Source of the DNA: Frederiksenia canicola
GTDB lineage: Bacteria > Pseudomonadota > Gammaproteobacteria > Enterobacterales > Pasteurellaceae
NCBI RefSeq assembly: GCF_011455495.1
Contig: NZ_CP015029.1
Span: forward strand, 1,116,740-1,180,739
Reading direction: 5' to 3'
DNA: 64,000 nucleotides
The first letter of the stretch is position 1, and the number at the start of each line of letters is the position of its first letter. Of the stretch, positions 19,988 to 30,337 are shown in pieces. The translations under genes and the position numbers were made by a program. Below the pieces are notes generated by a model, which was given only the letters and a program-made list of their open reading frames with translations, had not been told where the DNA came from and did no database searches.

Positions 19988-20020
19988 AATGGATCTCTAG
20001 TTAGAGATCCATTTGTGTTT
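19988..20020 (+). terminator. Terminator between the lipoprotein gene and ruvC
   Basis: Perfect 11-bp stem AATGGATCTCT (19988-19998) / AGAGATCCATT (20003-20013) with an AGTT loop and a T-rich tail. ruvC therefore probably depends on read-through or its own promoter. Confidence 0.75.
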
Positions 20021-20032
20021 TAGGAAGATGAG

Positions 20033-20611
20033 ATGCCGATTATTTTAGGAATTGATCCTGGTTCTCGAATTACTGGGTATGGTGTGATCCAGCAATCAGG
20101 GAGGACTTTAACTTATCTGGGGAGTGGGGCTATTCGCACTTCGGTAGAAGACTTACCCACACGTTTAAAACGTATTTATGCAGGCATCAGTGAGATAATC
20201 ACTCAGTTTCACCCTGATATGTTTGCTATTGAGCAAGTGTTTATGGCAAAGAATGCCGATTCTGCCTTAAAACTTGGGCAAGCACGAGGCACAGCGATTG
20301 TGGCGGCGGTTAATCACGATTTGCCAGTGTTTGAATATGCCGCTCGTTTGGTGAAACAAACAGTCGTCGGCATCGGCTCGGCAGATAAAATTCAAGTGCA
20401 AGATATGGTCACTCGTATTTTACAACTTTCTGCCAAACCTCAAGCGGATGCCGCGGATGCTCTAGCAATTGCTATTACCCACGCCCATTCTATTCAGCAT
20501 TCACTGACGGTTGCTAAACAAAGCTCTCAAGCGGTCAGCAGTGAAAAAGAACAGATTTTAGCCTTAATGAAAACCCGATACAGCCGTGGGCGTTTTCGTT
20601 TGAAGCACTAA
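20033..20611 (+). CDS. ruvC: Crossover junction endodeoxyribonuclease RuvC
   Basis: RuvC cuts Holliday junctions in recombination and repair. 192 residues with the four acidic residues in place: [12 protein letters not shown] (Asp7), FAIEQVF (Glu near 66) and [15 protein letters not shown] (Asp pair near 139-142). The C-terminal tail is about 20 residues longer than in E. coli and contains an embedded uptake signal (CAAGCGGTC near 20529). RBS AGGAAG lies upstream. ruvA and ruvB, often next, are not here: a convergent ridA-like gene follows. Confidence 0.96.
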   Translation: MPIILGIDPGSRITGYGVIQQSGRTLTYLGSGAIRTSVEDLPTRLKRIYAGISEIITQFHPDMFAIEQVFMAKNADSALKLGQARGTAIVAAVNHDLPVFEYAARLVKQTVVGIGSADKIQVQDMVTRILQLSAKPQADAADALAIAITHAHSIQHSLTVAKQSSQAVSSEKEQILALMKTRYSRGRFRLKH

Positions 20612-20647
20612 ATTTGCAAAAAATTAGCGGGATCTGACCGCTTGTTG

Positions 20648-20992
20648 TTAAACCGCAGCGGTGACAATGATTTCCACTTTCCAATTTGGGTTAGCTAATT
20701 TGGCTTCGACTGCTGCTCGTGGAGGGGCATTGTGTTTGGCGACCCATTCATCCCACGCTCGGTTCATCTCATCAAATTCTGCCATATCCGCTACAAAAAC
20801 TTGTGCCATTAAAATACGGTTTTTGTGTGTACCTGCTTCGGCAAGCCATTTGTCGATTTCGGCTAAAACCTGTTTGGTTTGCCCGTACATATCCTGAGAA
20901 TCATCTTCGGGAATTTGCCCTGCGAGATACGCCACGCCATTATAAATGGCCATCTCAGACAGCCGTTTACCGACTTGAAAACGTTTAATCAT
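20648..20992 (-). CDS. RidA/YjgF family protein (YoaB type)
   Basis: 114 residues of the RidA fold. RidA enzymes hydrolyse reactive enamine/imine intermediates made by PLP enzymes. The substrate-binding Arg is present in APPRAAVEAKL and the glutamate in WKVEIIVTA. The N-terminus (MIKRFQVGKRLSEMAIYNG) and length place it closer to the YoaB subgroup than to RidA proper. It lies downstream of ilvE on the same strand with a gap of 47 bases; RidA family members protect IlvE from 2-aminoacrylate damage, so the pairing makes functional sense. Confidence 0.88.
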   Translation of the reverse strand: MIKRFQVGKRLSEMAIYNGVAYLAGQIPEDDSQDMYGQTKQVLAEIDKWLAEAGTHKNRILMAQVFVADMAEFDEMNRAWDEWVAKHNAPPRAAVEAKLANPNWKVEIIVTAAV

Positions 20993-21039
20993 GTGTATTC
21001 CTTGTGTAATTCTGCCCCTGTTTATAGGGGCTGAATGGA

Positions 21040-22059
21040 TTATTTGACTTTTACAATCCAGCCTTCTGGGGCTTCGACATCGCCGAATTGGATACCAACT
21101 AATTCATCGTAAAGACGTTTGGTGATTGGGCCTACATCAGTTTCGGAATAGAAAATGTGGTAGTTATCGCCATATTGGATCGCACCGATTGGCGTAATCA
21201 CTGCCGCTGTTCCGCATGCACCAGCTTCGGTGAATTGGTCGAGTTGATCAATATAGACATCACCTTCAATAGCTTCTAAGCCTAGGCGTTCTTTGGCGAG
21301 ATAGAGTAGCGAATATTTGGTGATACTTGGCAGAATAGATGGCGAATCTGGGGTGATAAATTTGTTGTCTTTGGTGATCCCAAAGAAGTTTGCTGAACCC
21401 ACTTCTTCGATTTTGGTATGCGTTTTCGGGTCGAGATAGATACAATCAGCGAAATTTTTCTCTTTTGCTAGTTTACCTGGGTAAAGACTTGCGGCATAGT
21501 TTCCACCCACTTTTGCGGCTCCTGTGCCTGCGGGGGCTGCACGATCGTAGTCAGAGACTAAGAAGTTAGACGGTGCTAATCCACCTTTGAAATAAGCACC
21601 CACTGGGCAGCAGAACACACAGAAAATAAATTCAGGGGCGGTACGAACACCGATGTTTTCGCCCACGCCAATCACAAATGGACGCAAATAGAGCGTAGCT
21701 CCTGTGCCATATGGAGCAAGCCATTCATCGTTGGCTTTGACGACTTCTTTACAGGCTCGAATAAATAATTCAGTCGGCACTTGCGGCATTAACAAGCGGT
21801 CACAACTGCGTTGTAAACGGGCTGCGTTTTGGTCTGGGCGGAATAAATTGACTGATCCGTCTTTACAGCGGTAGGCTTTTAGGCCTTCGAAGCATTGCTG
21901 CCCGTAGTGTAGAGCTGTTGAGCCTTCGTGAATATGTAATACATCATCGGTAGAGAGTTCACCGTTATCCCAAGCACCGTCTTTCCAACGAGCGATAAAG
22001 CGGTAATCGGTTTTGATATAAGAAAATCCTAAGTTTTGCCAGTCGATATTTTTAACCAT
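21040..22059 (-). CDS. ilvE: Branched-chain amino acid aminotransferase
   Basis: 339 residues. A fold-IV PLP aminotransferase that interconverts Leu, Ile, Val and their 2-oxo acids. Seen: the PLP-region [18 protein letters not shown], the phosphate-binding [15 protein letters not shown], and [15 protein letters not shown]. It belongs to the longer eukaryote-like BCAT type, not the 309-residue E. coli type. The ATG at 22059 follows AAAAGGA at a good distance; the TTG at 22080 does not. The gene lies downstream of the GcvB terminator on the same strand. CACAA immediately before the ATG is complementary to UUGUG of GcvB (see findings). Confidence 0.94.
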   Translation of the reverse strand: MVKNIDWQNLGFSYIKTDYRFIARWKDGAWDNGELSTDDVLHIHEGSTALHYGQQCFEGLKAYRCKDGSVNLFRPDQNAARLQRSCDRLLMPQVPTELFIRACKEVVKANDEWLAPYGTGATLYLRPFVIGVGENIGVRTAPEFIFCVFCCPVGAYFKGGLAPSNFLVSDYDRAAPAGTGAAKVGGNYAASLYPGKLAKEKNFADCIYLDPKTHTKIEEVGSANFFGITKDNKFITPDSPSILPSITKYSLLYLAKERLGLEAIEGDVYIDQLDQFTEAGACGTAAVITPIGAIQYGDNYHIFYSETDVGPITKRLYDELVGIQFGDVEAPEGWIVKVK

Positions 22060-22205
22060 TTGTGGTGTCCTTTTTGTCAAAATTTAGGACTGACTTTACC
22101 GAAACTGCTTTCGATTGAAAAGGGGAGAGTGAAAATTTTTCTTGAAAAAGTGTCTTTAGTTGGCGAGTGAGTGTAACTCTGTTAGAATGCACAAAATTTT
22201 GCAAT

Positions 22206-22381
22206 AAAAAAACCGCCCAAAATGGGCGGTATTAAACCAAATGGTTCAAAATATACAGGAAGTGAAACGAGTAACTTTCATTACTCCAGTCTAGTTTCCT
22301 AGACCAATATGCAAACACAACATCATACTTAAAATTTATAATAGCTACTTCAAAAAGCGAACTATCACTATCCATCTAAGT
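22206..22381 (-). ncRNA. gcvB: GcvB small regulatory RNA
   Basis: About 176 nt, divergent from gcvA as in E. coli. Conserved blocks read on the minus strand: the G/U-rich seed R1 GATGTTGTGTTTGCATATTG (near 22325-22305), a hairpin TCTAG/CTAGA, a second hairpin GAGTAA/TTACTC, the R2 block TTTCACTTCCTGTATA (near 22267-22252), and a rho-independent end with stem ACCGCCC/GGGCGGT (22230-22212) and seven U. GcvB is an Hfq-dependent repressor of many amino-acid and peptide uptake and synthesis mRNAs, switched on by GcvA when glycine is plentiful. The 5' end near 22381 is inferred from the promoter. Confidence 0.9.
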
Positions 22382-22389
22382 ACGGTGAC

Positions 22390-22418
22390 ATTTTAGAGAG
22401 ATTTGAAGAGTACAACAA
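22390..22418 (-). promoter_or_regulatory. Probable gcvB promoter
   Basis: On the minus strand, -35 TTGTTG (22418-22413) and -10 TAAAAT (22395-22390) are 17 bp apart and place the start near 22383-22381, where the sequence ACTTAG resembles the ACTTCC start of E. coli GcvB. GcvA sites should overlap this gap of about 85 bases before gcvA, but I cannot delimit them. Confidence 0.6.
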
Positions 22419-22466
22419 ACGAGATTTTTTTATTTTATTTATCAAAAAAAATAATGTTATCGGATA

Positions 22467-23378
22467 ATGATTAATCAATTCAATATGAGTATGAATAATA
22501 AAAAACTTCCCCCACTCAATGCCTTGAAAGCCTTTGAATCGGCTGCTCGCTATCTAAACTTTACGAAGGCAGCCGATGAGCTTTTTGTCACTCAAGCTGC
22601 GGTGAGCCATCAAATAAAATTGTTAGAAGATTTTCTCAATGTGCAATTATTCCACCGACGGAATCGTTTATTAGAACTCACCGAACTCGGTTTGCAATAT
22701 TTTGATGAAATCCGACCGCTTCTTGAGCACATTGCGGCAGCAACAGAACGAATTAGGCTTAAAAATGGCCGTGAAATTCTCACTATTAGTGTGCCTCAAA
22801 CTTTTGGAATGCATTGGCTTGTTCCTCGTTTGAATGATTTTCACCAACAATTCCCTGAAATTGAAGTGCGAATTAAGGGGGTGGATCAAGATGAAGGCTT
22901 GCTTGGCAAAGAAATTGATGTCGCGATCTATTACGGATCGGGTAATTGGCAAAATGTAGAATCAGTACGTTTAACCGAATCTCCATTAGTGATTTTAGCA
23001 TCACCAAAATTCTTAGAGCAAAGTCCACTGAATAAACCAGAAGACCTGATTGGAAAAACATTGTTACATGTATTCAGTCGCAATAAATGGAAGCGAGTGA
23101 TTGATAAATTTGAGCTTAAAGCGCAGATTGATGTTGATGAAACGGGTTCAATGTTTAGCCACACTTTTATGGCGTTGCAAGCAGCAATGCACCATCAAGG
23201 TATTGCTGTGGCGAATAAACTGGTGGCTCAACATGAATTAGAGCAAGGGAATTTGATCGAGCCTTTCCCAACAGGGTTAAATGATGAAAAATCATTTTAT
23301 GTTGTCTATCCTACACAAGTCGCTAAAGTCGAAAAGGTACAGAGATTTGTGGAATGGATAATGGAGGAAATCAAATAA
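22467..23378 (+). CDS. gcvA: LysR-type regulator GcvA
   Basis: GcvA controls the glycine cleavage operon and activates gcvB. The protein follows E. coli GcvA along its length: LPPLNALKAFESAARYLNFT, FVTQAAVSHQIKLLEDFL (helix-turn-helix), RRRNR-like HRRNRLLELTELG, HWLVPRL, VDVAIYYGSGNW and LQAAMHHQGIAVANK. Divergent GcvB supports the call. The start is unsure: ATG at 22467, 22485 or 22491 are all in frame and none has a good RBS; homologues begin just before LPPLNAL, which favours the later two. Confidence 0.93.
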   Translation: MINQFNMSMNNKKLPPLNALKAFESAARYLNFTKAADELFVTQAAVSHQIKLLEDFLNVQLFHRRNRLLELTELGLQYFDEIRPLLEHIAAATERIRLKNGREILTISVPQTFGMHWLVPRLNDFHQQFPEIEVRIKGVDQDEGLLGKEIDVAIYYGSGNWQNVESVRLTESPLVILASPKFLEQSPLNKPEDLIGKTLLHVFSRNKWKRVIDKFELKAQIDVDETGSMFSHTFMALQAAMHHQGIAVANKLVAQHELEQGNLIEPFPTGLNDEKSFYVVYPTQVAKVEKVQRFVEWIMEEIK

Positions 23379-23382
23379 TAAA

Positions 23383-23428
23383 AAGGCGTTTATATGTTTG
23401 ATCAGGTTCAAATATTAAACGCCTTCTT
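23383..23428. terminator. Bidirectional terminator (gcvA / lipoprotein gene)
   Basis: AAGGCGTTTA (23383-23392) pairs with TAAACGCCTT (23416-23425) between converging genes, with A/T-rich flanks on both sides. Confidence 0.6.
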
Positions 23429-23444
23429 AATCAATAGTAAGCAA

Positions 23445-24641
23445 TTATTGTACGGCTGTACCTGTTGCACCAACTACGCCTTTCCAACTTTTTTCACTTG
23501 ATTGTTCCAACGACTTTGAGGTACCAAGAAGGACTTCGCTATCAGGTCCATATAGTCTACCTTTGAATTCGCCTTCAATGCTGTCTTTGATGAATAATTT
23601 GCCATTGATTGTGCCTTCATAATCAATGTGTACTTGATTGTGTTGAGGCTTTAATTCCCAAATTGAATTTGCATAATAAGGGTCTGTTTTATCTGCAGCA
23701 ATTGACATGGTAAATTGCTTGTTACTAGAGAGATATTGAGCTGAAACCTGACCAGTTAATGCGTTTCTTGGTCTATTATTATAGGCGTAATACATTTTTC
23801 CACTATATTGCATATTATTGTCAGGTCTCCCTGTATAAGCACTTGGATCAGCCGCAACGAGACCAATATAACGAGCAGTAGATCCAGCAGTAGTATTATC
23901 CATGAGTTGAGCATAACCATAGTAGCCAACAATGTCACCACGATTTGCTCTTAATGTATTTAACTGATGTTGAGTTAAATGGATGTTTTGGTTTTCTGGG
24001 GAGAGAACAATATTTTTTCCCTCAAGTGTTAATGAAACCAAAGTGCTGTTCTCATCCGTATTGATTGCTTCTAACCGCTTAAAAACATATTTGTCTGCAT
24101 AGTTATACATATCATGCTCTCCCCCACATACACCTTCTTGCCAGCATTCATCATGCGAATAGCCATCATTAGGAGGGAAATGAGGTGTCAGTAGGCCACC
24201 TGCGTTATTTTCATTAGGTTGCCCTTCAAGGGTATTAGTTATTGTTTCATCTTCTTTAGCTTTTTGAGCTTCTTCAGCTTTTTTAGCTTCTTCAGCTTTT
24301 CTGGCTTCTTCAGCTTTTCTGGCTTCTTCAGCTTTTCTGGCTTCTTCAGCTTTTTTCGCCTCTTCCTCTTTTTTCTTTTTAGCTTCTTCTTCAGCTTTAG
24401 CCTTCTCTTCTGCAGCTTTCTTCTCCTCTTCCGCTTTCTTTGCTTCTTCCGCTTTCTTTGCTTCTTCCGCTTTTTTTGCTTCTTCCGCTTTTTTTGCTTC
24501 ATCAGCCGCTGGATCATTCGTATTTACTTCTGGAGCTGGCGTGTTATTTGCTGCTTCAGGTGGGGCTTCAGGGTTATCTCCACAAGCACTTAACACCAGT
24601 GCAGTGAGTAGTGTGAAACTAAATTTCACGATTTTTTTCAT
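23445..24641 (-). CDS. Surface-type lipoprotein with long Lys/Glu/Ala repeat
   Basis: 398 residues from the ATG at 24641, which follows a strong AAAGGAG; an upstream in-frame start at 24737 lacks an RBS and would bury the signal peptide. Lipobox LSAC (ALVLSACGDN). Residues about 50-145 are KAEEA-type repeats, a charged single helix or spacer. The C-terminal part (SLTLEGKNIVL...GKMYYAYNNRPRNALTGQVSAQYL...GTINGKLFIKDSIEGEFKGRLYGPD...GVVGA) has the beta-hairpin pattern of TbpB-like eight-stranded barrels found in Slam-exported surface lipoproteins of Pasteurellaceae and Neisseria. Family and ligand are inferred; no slam gene is next to it. Confidence 0.75.
   Translation of the reverse strand: MKKIVKFSFTLLTALVLSACGDNPEAPPEAANNTPAPEVNTNDPAADEAKKAEEAKKAEEAKKAEEAKKAEEEKKAAEEKAKAEEEAKKKKEEEAKKAEEARKAEEARKAEEARKAEEAKKAEEAQKAKEDETITNTLEGQPNENNAGGLLTPHFPPNDGYSHDECWQEGVCGGEHDMYNYADKYVFKRLEAINTDENSTLVSLTLEGKNIVLSPENQNIHLTQHQLNTLRANRGDIVGYYGYAQLMDNTTAGSTARYIGLVAADPSAYTGRPDNNMQYSGKMYYAYNNRPRNALTGQVSAQYLSSNKQFTMSIAADKTDPYYANSIWELKPQHNQVHIDYEGTINGKLFIKDSIEGEFKGRLYGPDSEVLLGTSKSLEQSSEKSWKGVVGATGTAVQ
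24246..24520 (-). repeat. Imperfect 15-bp tandem repeats in the lipoprotein gene
   Basis: About 18 units of 15 bases encode the pentad K-K-A-E-E or a close variant. One block near 24295-24350 has nearly identical units (GCTTTTCTGGCTTCTTCA on the plus strand), another near 24430-24505 has a different synonymous form. The unit is a multiple of three, so gain or loss of units changes protein length without a frameshift. Confidence 0.85.
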
Positions 24642-24771
24642 TTTTTTCTCCTTTATAAGAAAATAGACATAAAAATTGTGCATTATTTTAGCAAATAATG
24701 ATTTAAAATGATCTAAATTTTTTACATAAATCAACATTTATACAGATAAATTTAAATAGAAGGATAAGCTT

Positions 24772-26460
<1,689 letters not shown>

Positions 26461-26461
<1 letters not shown>

Positions 26462-27102
26462 TGAATTTACGGAATAAAATAGCCGTACTAGCGGTCACTT
26501 CCATGGGTTTTTTTGCAAATGTATCTGCAGAACAATTTAATATTAAATATAGTTCTAACTATTTAATGCCAGCCTATGTGAATTTTAGTAATGACGGCAA
26601 AAAATATGCAATTGAATCCAAAATTAATGTACCACTATACAATATTGTTTTTACTGCTCAAGGCTATGAGAAAAACAACCAGTTTTACTTATTAAGTTAT
26701 CGTGATAAACGTAATGGAAAAAATTATGCAGTCGCAGAGTTAGACTCAAAAAATATTCAGTATGGAAAAGTGAAAGAACCTTTGAAAAATGAAGTGCTGA
26801 CATTACCTACGTTTGATTTATTTACCTTAGCTTTCCAATTAAGTTATTATGAAAAGCTTCCGACGAGCTTTCAAACAACCAATGGAAAAAAATTGTATCC
26901 TTCAGAGAACGTGGTATTAAATCAATCGAAAAAAGCTGTGACAGTAAAAGATCAATTATTTGAAGAAATTACTTATAAATTTAAGACTGGCGATAAATAT
27001 ATTACGGTGAAGAAATTTGTCGGTGAAAAATTCCCACGTTATATTTCATATAACCGAGATGGTGATAATTATGAATTAACCTTTGATGGTTTTGTGAATT
27101 AA
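26461..27102 (+). CDS. Exported protein, DUF3108-like
   Basis: 213 residues with a signal peptide (KIAVLAVTSMGFFANVSA|EQF). The body is beta-rich (YSSNYLMPAYVNFSNDGKKY, VPLYNIVFTAQGYEKN) and resembles DUF3108, a periplasmic family of unknown function. The uptake-signal core TAGCGGTC lies in the signal-peptide codons. Coupled to cysB by a TAATG overlap. Role not known; a link to sulfur supply is only suggested by position. Confidence 0.68.
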
Positions 27103-27107
27103 AAAAG

Positions 27108-27138
27108 AGGCTGAATGAAAATTCAGCCTTTTATTTTA
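27108..27138. terminator. Bidirectional terminator at 27.1 kb
   Basis: AGGCTGAAT (27108-27116), GAAA loop, ATTCAGCCT (27121-27129), with A and T runs on either side. Serves the exported protein gene and the converging Sel1 lipoprotein gene. Confidence 0.85.
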
Positions 27139-27786
27139 TAAGCCAAGTTCTTTTAATTTTTTATCCGCATCTACAATGCCATATTCTTTTGCTTGTAGCA
27201 TGAGTTCAGCTGCCTTATTTAGATTTTGTGCGACGCCATGGCTTTCCATATAACTTAGCCCAAGAAAATAATAAGCACGTTTATCTCCTAAATCGACTGC
27301 TTTTTGGAAATACTTCACGGATTCACGGTAGTTGCGATCAACGCCTTCACCATAATAATATAGTATGCCTAATTGCGTTACAGCAGGGGGATATGATTGT
27401 TTTGCACTTTCATCGTAATAATCATAAGCTCGTGAATAGTCCCGCATAGCATAATAGATATTAGCTAAATTATGTTGGGAAATGGCATCGCCTTTTTTAG
27501 CTGATTTTTTTAGCCATTTTATCGCTTCTGCTTTATCGTTAAGCCCTAAATTATAAATGTCTCCCACAAGCCCTTCTGCTACAGCATCATTATTTTGTGC
27601 ATAAGGTAACACGAGTTCTAATGCTTCAGTGGCTTTCCCATTACGAGTTAATTGTTCAGCTTTATTAACAATACTCATTGGAATAGTAGGACTGGCATTT
27701 TTATTTTTTATTGTAGAAGGCGATGTGCCGCAGGCAGACAATAAAATAGAAGCACATAAAGTAGTAACAAGTTGTTTTTTCATCAT
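27136..27786 (-). CDS. Sel1-repeat lipoprotein
   Basis: 216 residues. Lipobox LSAC (ASILLSACGTSPS). Then four or five Sel1-like (TPR-related) repeats: AVAEGLVGDIYNLG, AISQHNLANIYYAMRDY, PAVTQLGILYYYGEGVDRN, RAYYFLGLSYMESHGVAQN. Such repeats are protein-protein interaction scaffolds. Either of the first two Met codons could start. Probably outer-membrane anchored and facing the periplasm. The next gene upstream on this strand is another lipoprotein, 9 bases away. Confidence 0.82.
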   Translation of the reverse strand: MMKKQLVTTLCASILLSACGTSPSTIKNKNASPTIPMSIVNKAEQLTRNGKATEALELVLPYAQNNDAVAEGLVGDIYNLGLNDKAEAIKWLKKSAKKGDAISQHNLANIYYAMRDYSRAYDYYDESAKQSYPPAVTQLGILYYYGEGVDRNYRESVKYFQKAVDLGDKRAYYFLGLSYMESHGVAQNLNKAAELMLQAKEYGIVDADKKLKELGL

Positions 27787-27795
27787 AACCCCCTT

Positions 27796-28203
27796 CTAAT
27801 TTTCAATAATAATGAGATCTTTGAAATAAGTTTGATAATTTTTTGTTGGAATATAACCTTTTTCAATGTAGTTAGTAATGATGCCGTCTTTATCGCTTGC
27901 AAAGTAAATTTCACCACAATGATAGATCGGTTGGCGTTTGAGAATAACGTCGTAACCGTTATAAGTGATATAATCACCCATATAATCACAGTCTTTATAT
28001 AAATAATAATAGTTATAAAGTAAGCCACTCGTATCAATTTTATGGAGTGAAATACGCTCTTGAACGAGAGAAATATGTTTTCCAATTAGTTGCGTTAAGG
28101 CAGGATTTCGGTATTCAAAACTAAATTGCGGATTCAAAATGCGGTTTCCACAACCAGATAAAATAAAAGCAGAAATAATCAATGTAAGAGCTTTGTTATA
28201 CAT
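27796..28203 (-). CDS. Small lipoprotein of unknown function
   Basis: 135 residues with lipobox LSGC (LIISAFILSGCGNR). The rest is Tyr/Ile-rich (YNYYYLYKDCDYMGDYITY...) with two further cysteines that could pair (DCDY, YHCGEI). I recognise no domain. It is AT-rich and lies 9 bases upstream of the Sel1 lipoprotein gene on the same strand, so the two are likely one operon. RBS AAGGAATC lies before the ATG. Confidence 0.7.
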   Translation of the reverse strand: MYNKALTLIISAFILSGCGNRILNPQFSFEYRNPALTQLIGKHISLVQERISLHKIDTSGLLYNYYYLYKDCDYMGDYITYNGYDVILKRQPIYHCGEIYFASDKDGIITNYIEKGYIPTKNYQTYFKDLIIIEN

Positions 28204-28294
28204 AACAGATTCCTTATTGAATAGTAAAAGACTCGCTGATTCTAACAGTTTTTATGGGGAAAAAACTATTTCAGATCACGAAATAGAAAACAAA

Positions 28295-30241
28295 TTAAAC
28301 CATTAGTTGATCTGCCAGCCCACTTTGGCGTAGCACTTCACTTTTTACGCCTTGTTGCCAAATTTTTTCATTGCCGAATAGCGTGAATTGTGCTTTAGCT
28401 CGAGTAACGGCAGTGTAAAGAAGCTCTTTGGTTACTACGGGTGATATAGTGAGTGGCATCACCAGCAAGGTGTGAGCAAATTCTGAGCCTTGCGATTTAT
28501 GGACGGTCATGACATACGCAGGTTCAAAATTAGGGATACGGCTAGGTGAAAGGCTGTGTATTTTGCCGTCTTGTTCACTATCAAAATAAACCCGCAATTT
28601 GCCTTGTTCATCAGGCAAAATAATACCGATGTCGCCGCTGAAAATATGGGACTGTGGGGCATTTTCGGTAATTAAAATAGGTTTACCGAGATAGCTATCT
28701 CGACTGTGGCGAAATTGCACTAGCCCAGCTTGTAATAACGCTTCAGCGATCGTTTGGTTAAGCCGTTCGGCACCGAGTTCGCTCACACGCAGAGCAGAGA
28801 GAAATCGCACTTGTTGAAAAGCCGTAAAAATCTGTTCAACACTGACACTATGCGGTGCTTTGGCTCGCTTTTTGACCAACTCTAAATAAGGACGGTAGAG
28901 TGCTACTGCTTTTTCAAGCACTACATTGACGCAATATTGTTGATGTTTGTAGGGATCGGCAAAGTGCGTCTGAGCAGGGTATTCGTAAAGCGTCAAGTCA
29001 CTGAATGCCGAATTTGCAAAAGTTTGCCATGATCTGACCGCTTGCTGATCGTTAATTTCGGCAGCAAGTTGCCCAATCCCCGAGTTTTTATCAAAACGAT
29101 AGCTGTGGCGAAGATGACAAAGTGAATCGCAGATCGGCGGGACTTTTTGTTGTATTGAACGAAGGAGAAAGCCAGTGGCTTTTGTGAGATATTGACTGTG
29201 AGCAGGACTGTAACCATAGGCAAGAAATCGTCCCAGCTCGCTCATGATTGAACCGGCTTCAACAGAGGCAAGCTGATCTTTATCGCCTAACATGACGACC
29301 CGAGTGCTTGGCTTTAGGGCATCAAACAGCTTTTGCATCACAAATAAGTCGATCATGGAGGCTTCATCAATGACTAAAAGATCAATGTGAAGCGGATTGC
29401 GACAGTGATGTTTTGGGGTATCGTGATGCGGCATGATACCAATTAAGCTATGAATCGTCGAAGCTTGGTTTGGCACGGCATTTTTTAAGCTTTCAGGCAA
29501 AGTCAGTTTAGCGAGATTATCGGTGATGGATTCTTTTAGCCGTGCGGCGGCTTTGCCAGTGGGGGCGGCTAACGCAATATGTAAAAGTGGCTGTTGCAGT
29601 TCAAGCTGTTTGAGCTGTAAGGCGGCAAGTAGAATGGCAACTGTACGTGTTTTGCCCGTACCAGGTCCACCCGAGATAAGGCTAAATTTTTGTTCTAATG
29701 CGGTGGCAACGGCGATTTTCTGCCAGTCAATTTCTGAAGCTTGTGGAAAAAAACGGTCTAAAATCTGTTTGTGCAGAGCGATTCTTGCAATATCTTGTTC
29801 AGAATGCGTCGAAACTTGTTGAGAAAGAGAGTGAGCAATGTGATTTTCGGCTTGCCAGTAACGATAGAAATAGAGCCGATCACCTTGGAAAAGCATTGGA
29901 GCGACGTGCAGAGAATCGACACTAAATGCAATGTGATGTTGTAAAACCGTTTGCCATGCAAGCGGTGAGATCCCGTCAATTCTTTGCAAAATTTGTGTTG
30001 CCAAGTGCTGATGTTTTCCGGATAGTCCAAATGGATTTTGGGCGGTAGGTGAATTTAACCGAATGCAGCTATGTCCTTGCATCACATTAAATGAGACCAA
30101 TGCGGAGAGTAAAATCGCTAAATTTTGTTGTTGTGGCGAATAATTATAAGCCTGCTGTTTGTGATCAATGAATTTTGCAAATTGATAGTTGAGTTCTGAA
30201 ATCAGATTTTCATCTCTGAGTTGGGCAAGTAAGGAAAGCAT
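28295..30241 (-). CDS. recD: Exodeoxyribonuclease V (RecBCD) alpha subunit
   Basis: RecD is the 5'-3' helicase motor of RecBCD, which repairs double-strand breaks and degrades foreign linear DNA. 648 residues from the ATG at 30241: SF1 helicase with Walker A SGGPGTGKTRTVAIL (about 180-195), Walker B LLVIDEASMID, VMLGDKDQL (motif III), and the C-terminal VMTVHKSQGSEF and TAVTRAK motifs. An upstream GTG at 30307 would start inside the pykA terminator hairpin, so I reject it. recB and recC are not in the window. Confidence 0.94.
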   Translation of the reverse strand: MLSLLAQLRDENLISELNYQFAKFIDHKQQAYNYSPQQQNLAILLSALVSFNVMQGHSCIRLNSPTAQNPFGLSGKHQHLATQILQRIDGISPLAWQTVLQHHIAFSVDSLHVAPMLFQGDRLYFYRYWQAENHIAHSLSQQVSTHSEQDIARIALHKQILDRFFPQASEIDWQKIAVATALEQKFSLISGGPGTGKTRTVAILLAALQLKQLELQQPLLHIALAAPTGKAAARLKESITDNLAKLTLPESLKNAVPNQASTIHSLIGIMPHHDTPKHHCRNPLHIDLLVIDEASMIDLFVMQKLFDALKPSTRVVMLGDKDQLASVEAGSIMSELGRFLAYGYSPAHSQYLTKATGFLLRSIQQKVPPICDSLCHLRHSYRFDKNSGIGQLAAEINDQQAVRSWQTFANSAFSDLTLYEYPAQTHFADPYKHQQYCVNVVLEKAVALYRPYLELVKKRAKAPHSVSVEQIFTAFQQVRFLSALRVSELGAERLNQTIAEALLQAGLVQFRHSRDSYLGKPILITENAPQSHIFSGDIGIILPDEQGKLRVYFDSEQDGKIHSLSPSRIPNFEPAYVMTVHKSQGSEFAHTLLVMPLTISPVVTKELLYTAVTRAKAQFTLFGNEKIWQQGVKSEVLRQSGLADQLMV

Positions 30242-30295
30242 AGTTCTTGGTATTAAGAGGAAATGTTTCGCGCTGCAATGAGAGCAAAAAGAGAT

Positions 30296-30327
30296 AAAAA
30301 AATCCACGCTTTACCGCGTGGATTTTT
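30296..30327 (-). terminator. Terminator of pykA
   Basis: Stem AAAAATCCACGC (30298-30309) / GCGTGGATTTTT (30316-30327), loop 6, with a run of seven U on the minus strand at 30302-30296. It separates pykA from recD. Confidence 0.88.
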
Positions 30328-30337
30328 AGTATGCTAA

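Noticed and set aside
22289-22324. Possible 11-codon peptide (MMLCLHIGLGN) that looked like an ilvE attenuator leader
   Set aside because: It lies in the GcvB seed and hairpin. The conserved GcvB blocks explain the sequence better, and the Leu/Ile content is not enriched beyond chance.
24219-24593. Phe/Ser-rich plus-strand ORF and a Lys-rich minus-strand ORF over the lipoprotein repeats
   Set aside because: Both are frame shadows of the 15-bp KAEEA repeats; no RBS and extreme low complexity.
30242-30307. N-terminal extension of RecD from a GTG at 30307
   Set aside because: It would begin inside the pykA terminator hairpin and adds residues with no resemblance to RecD.
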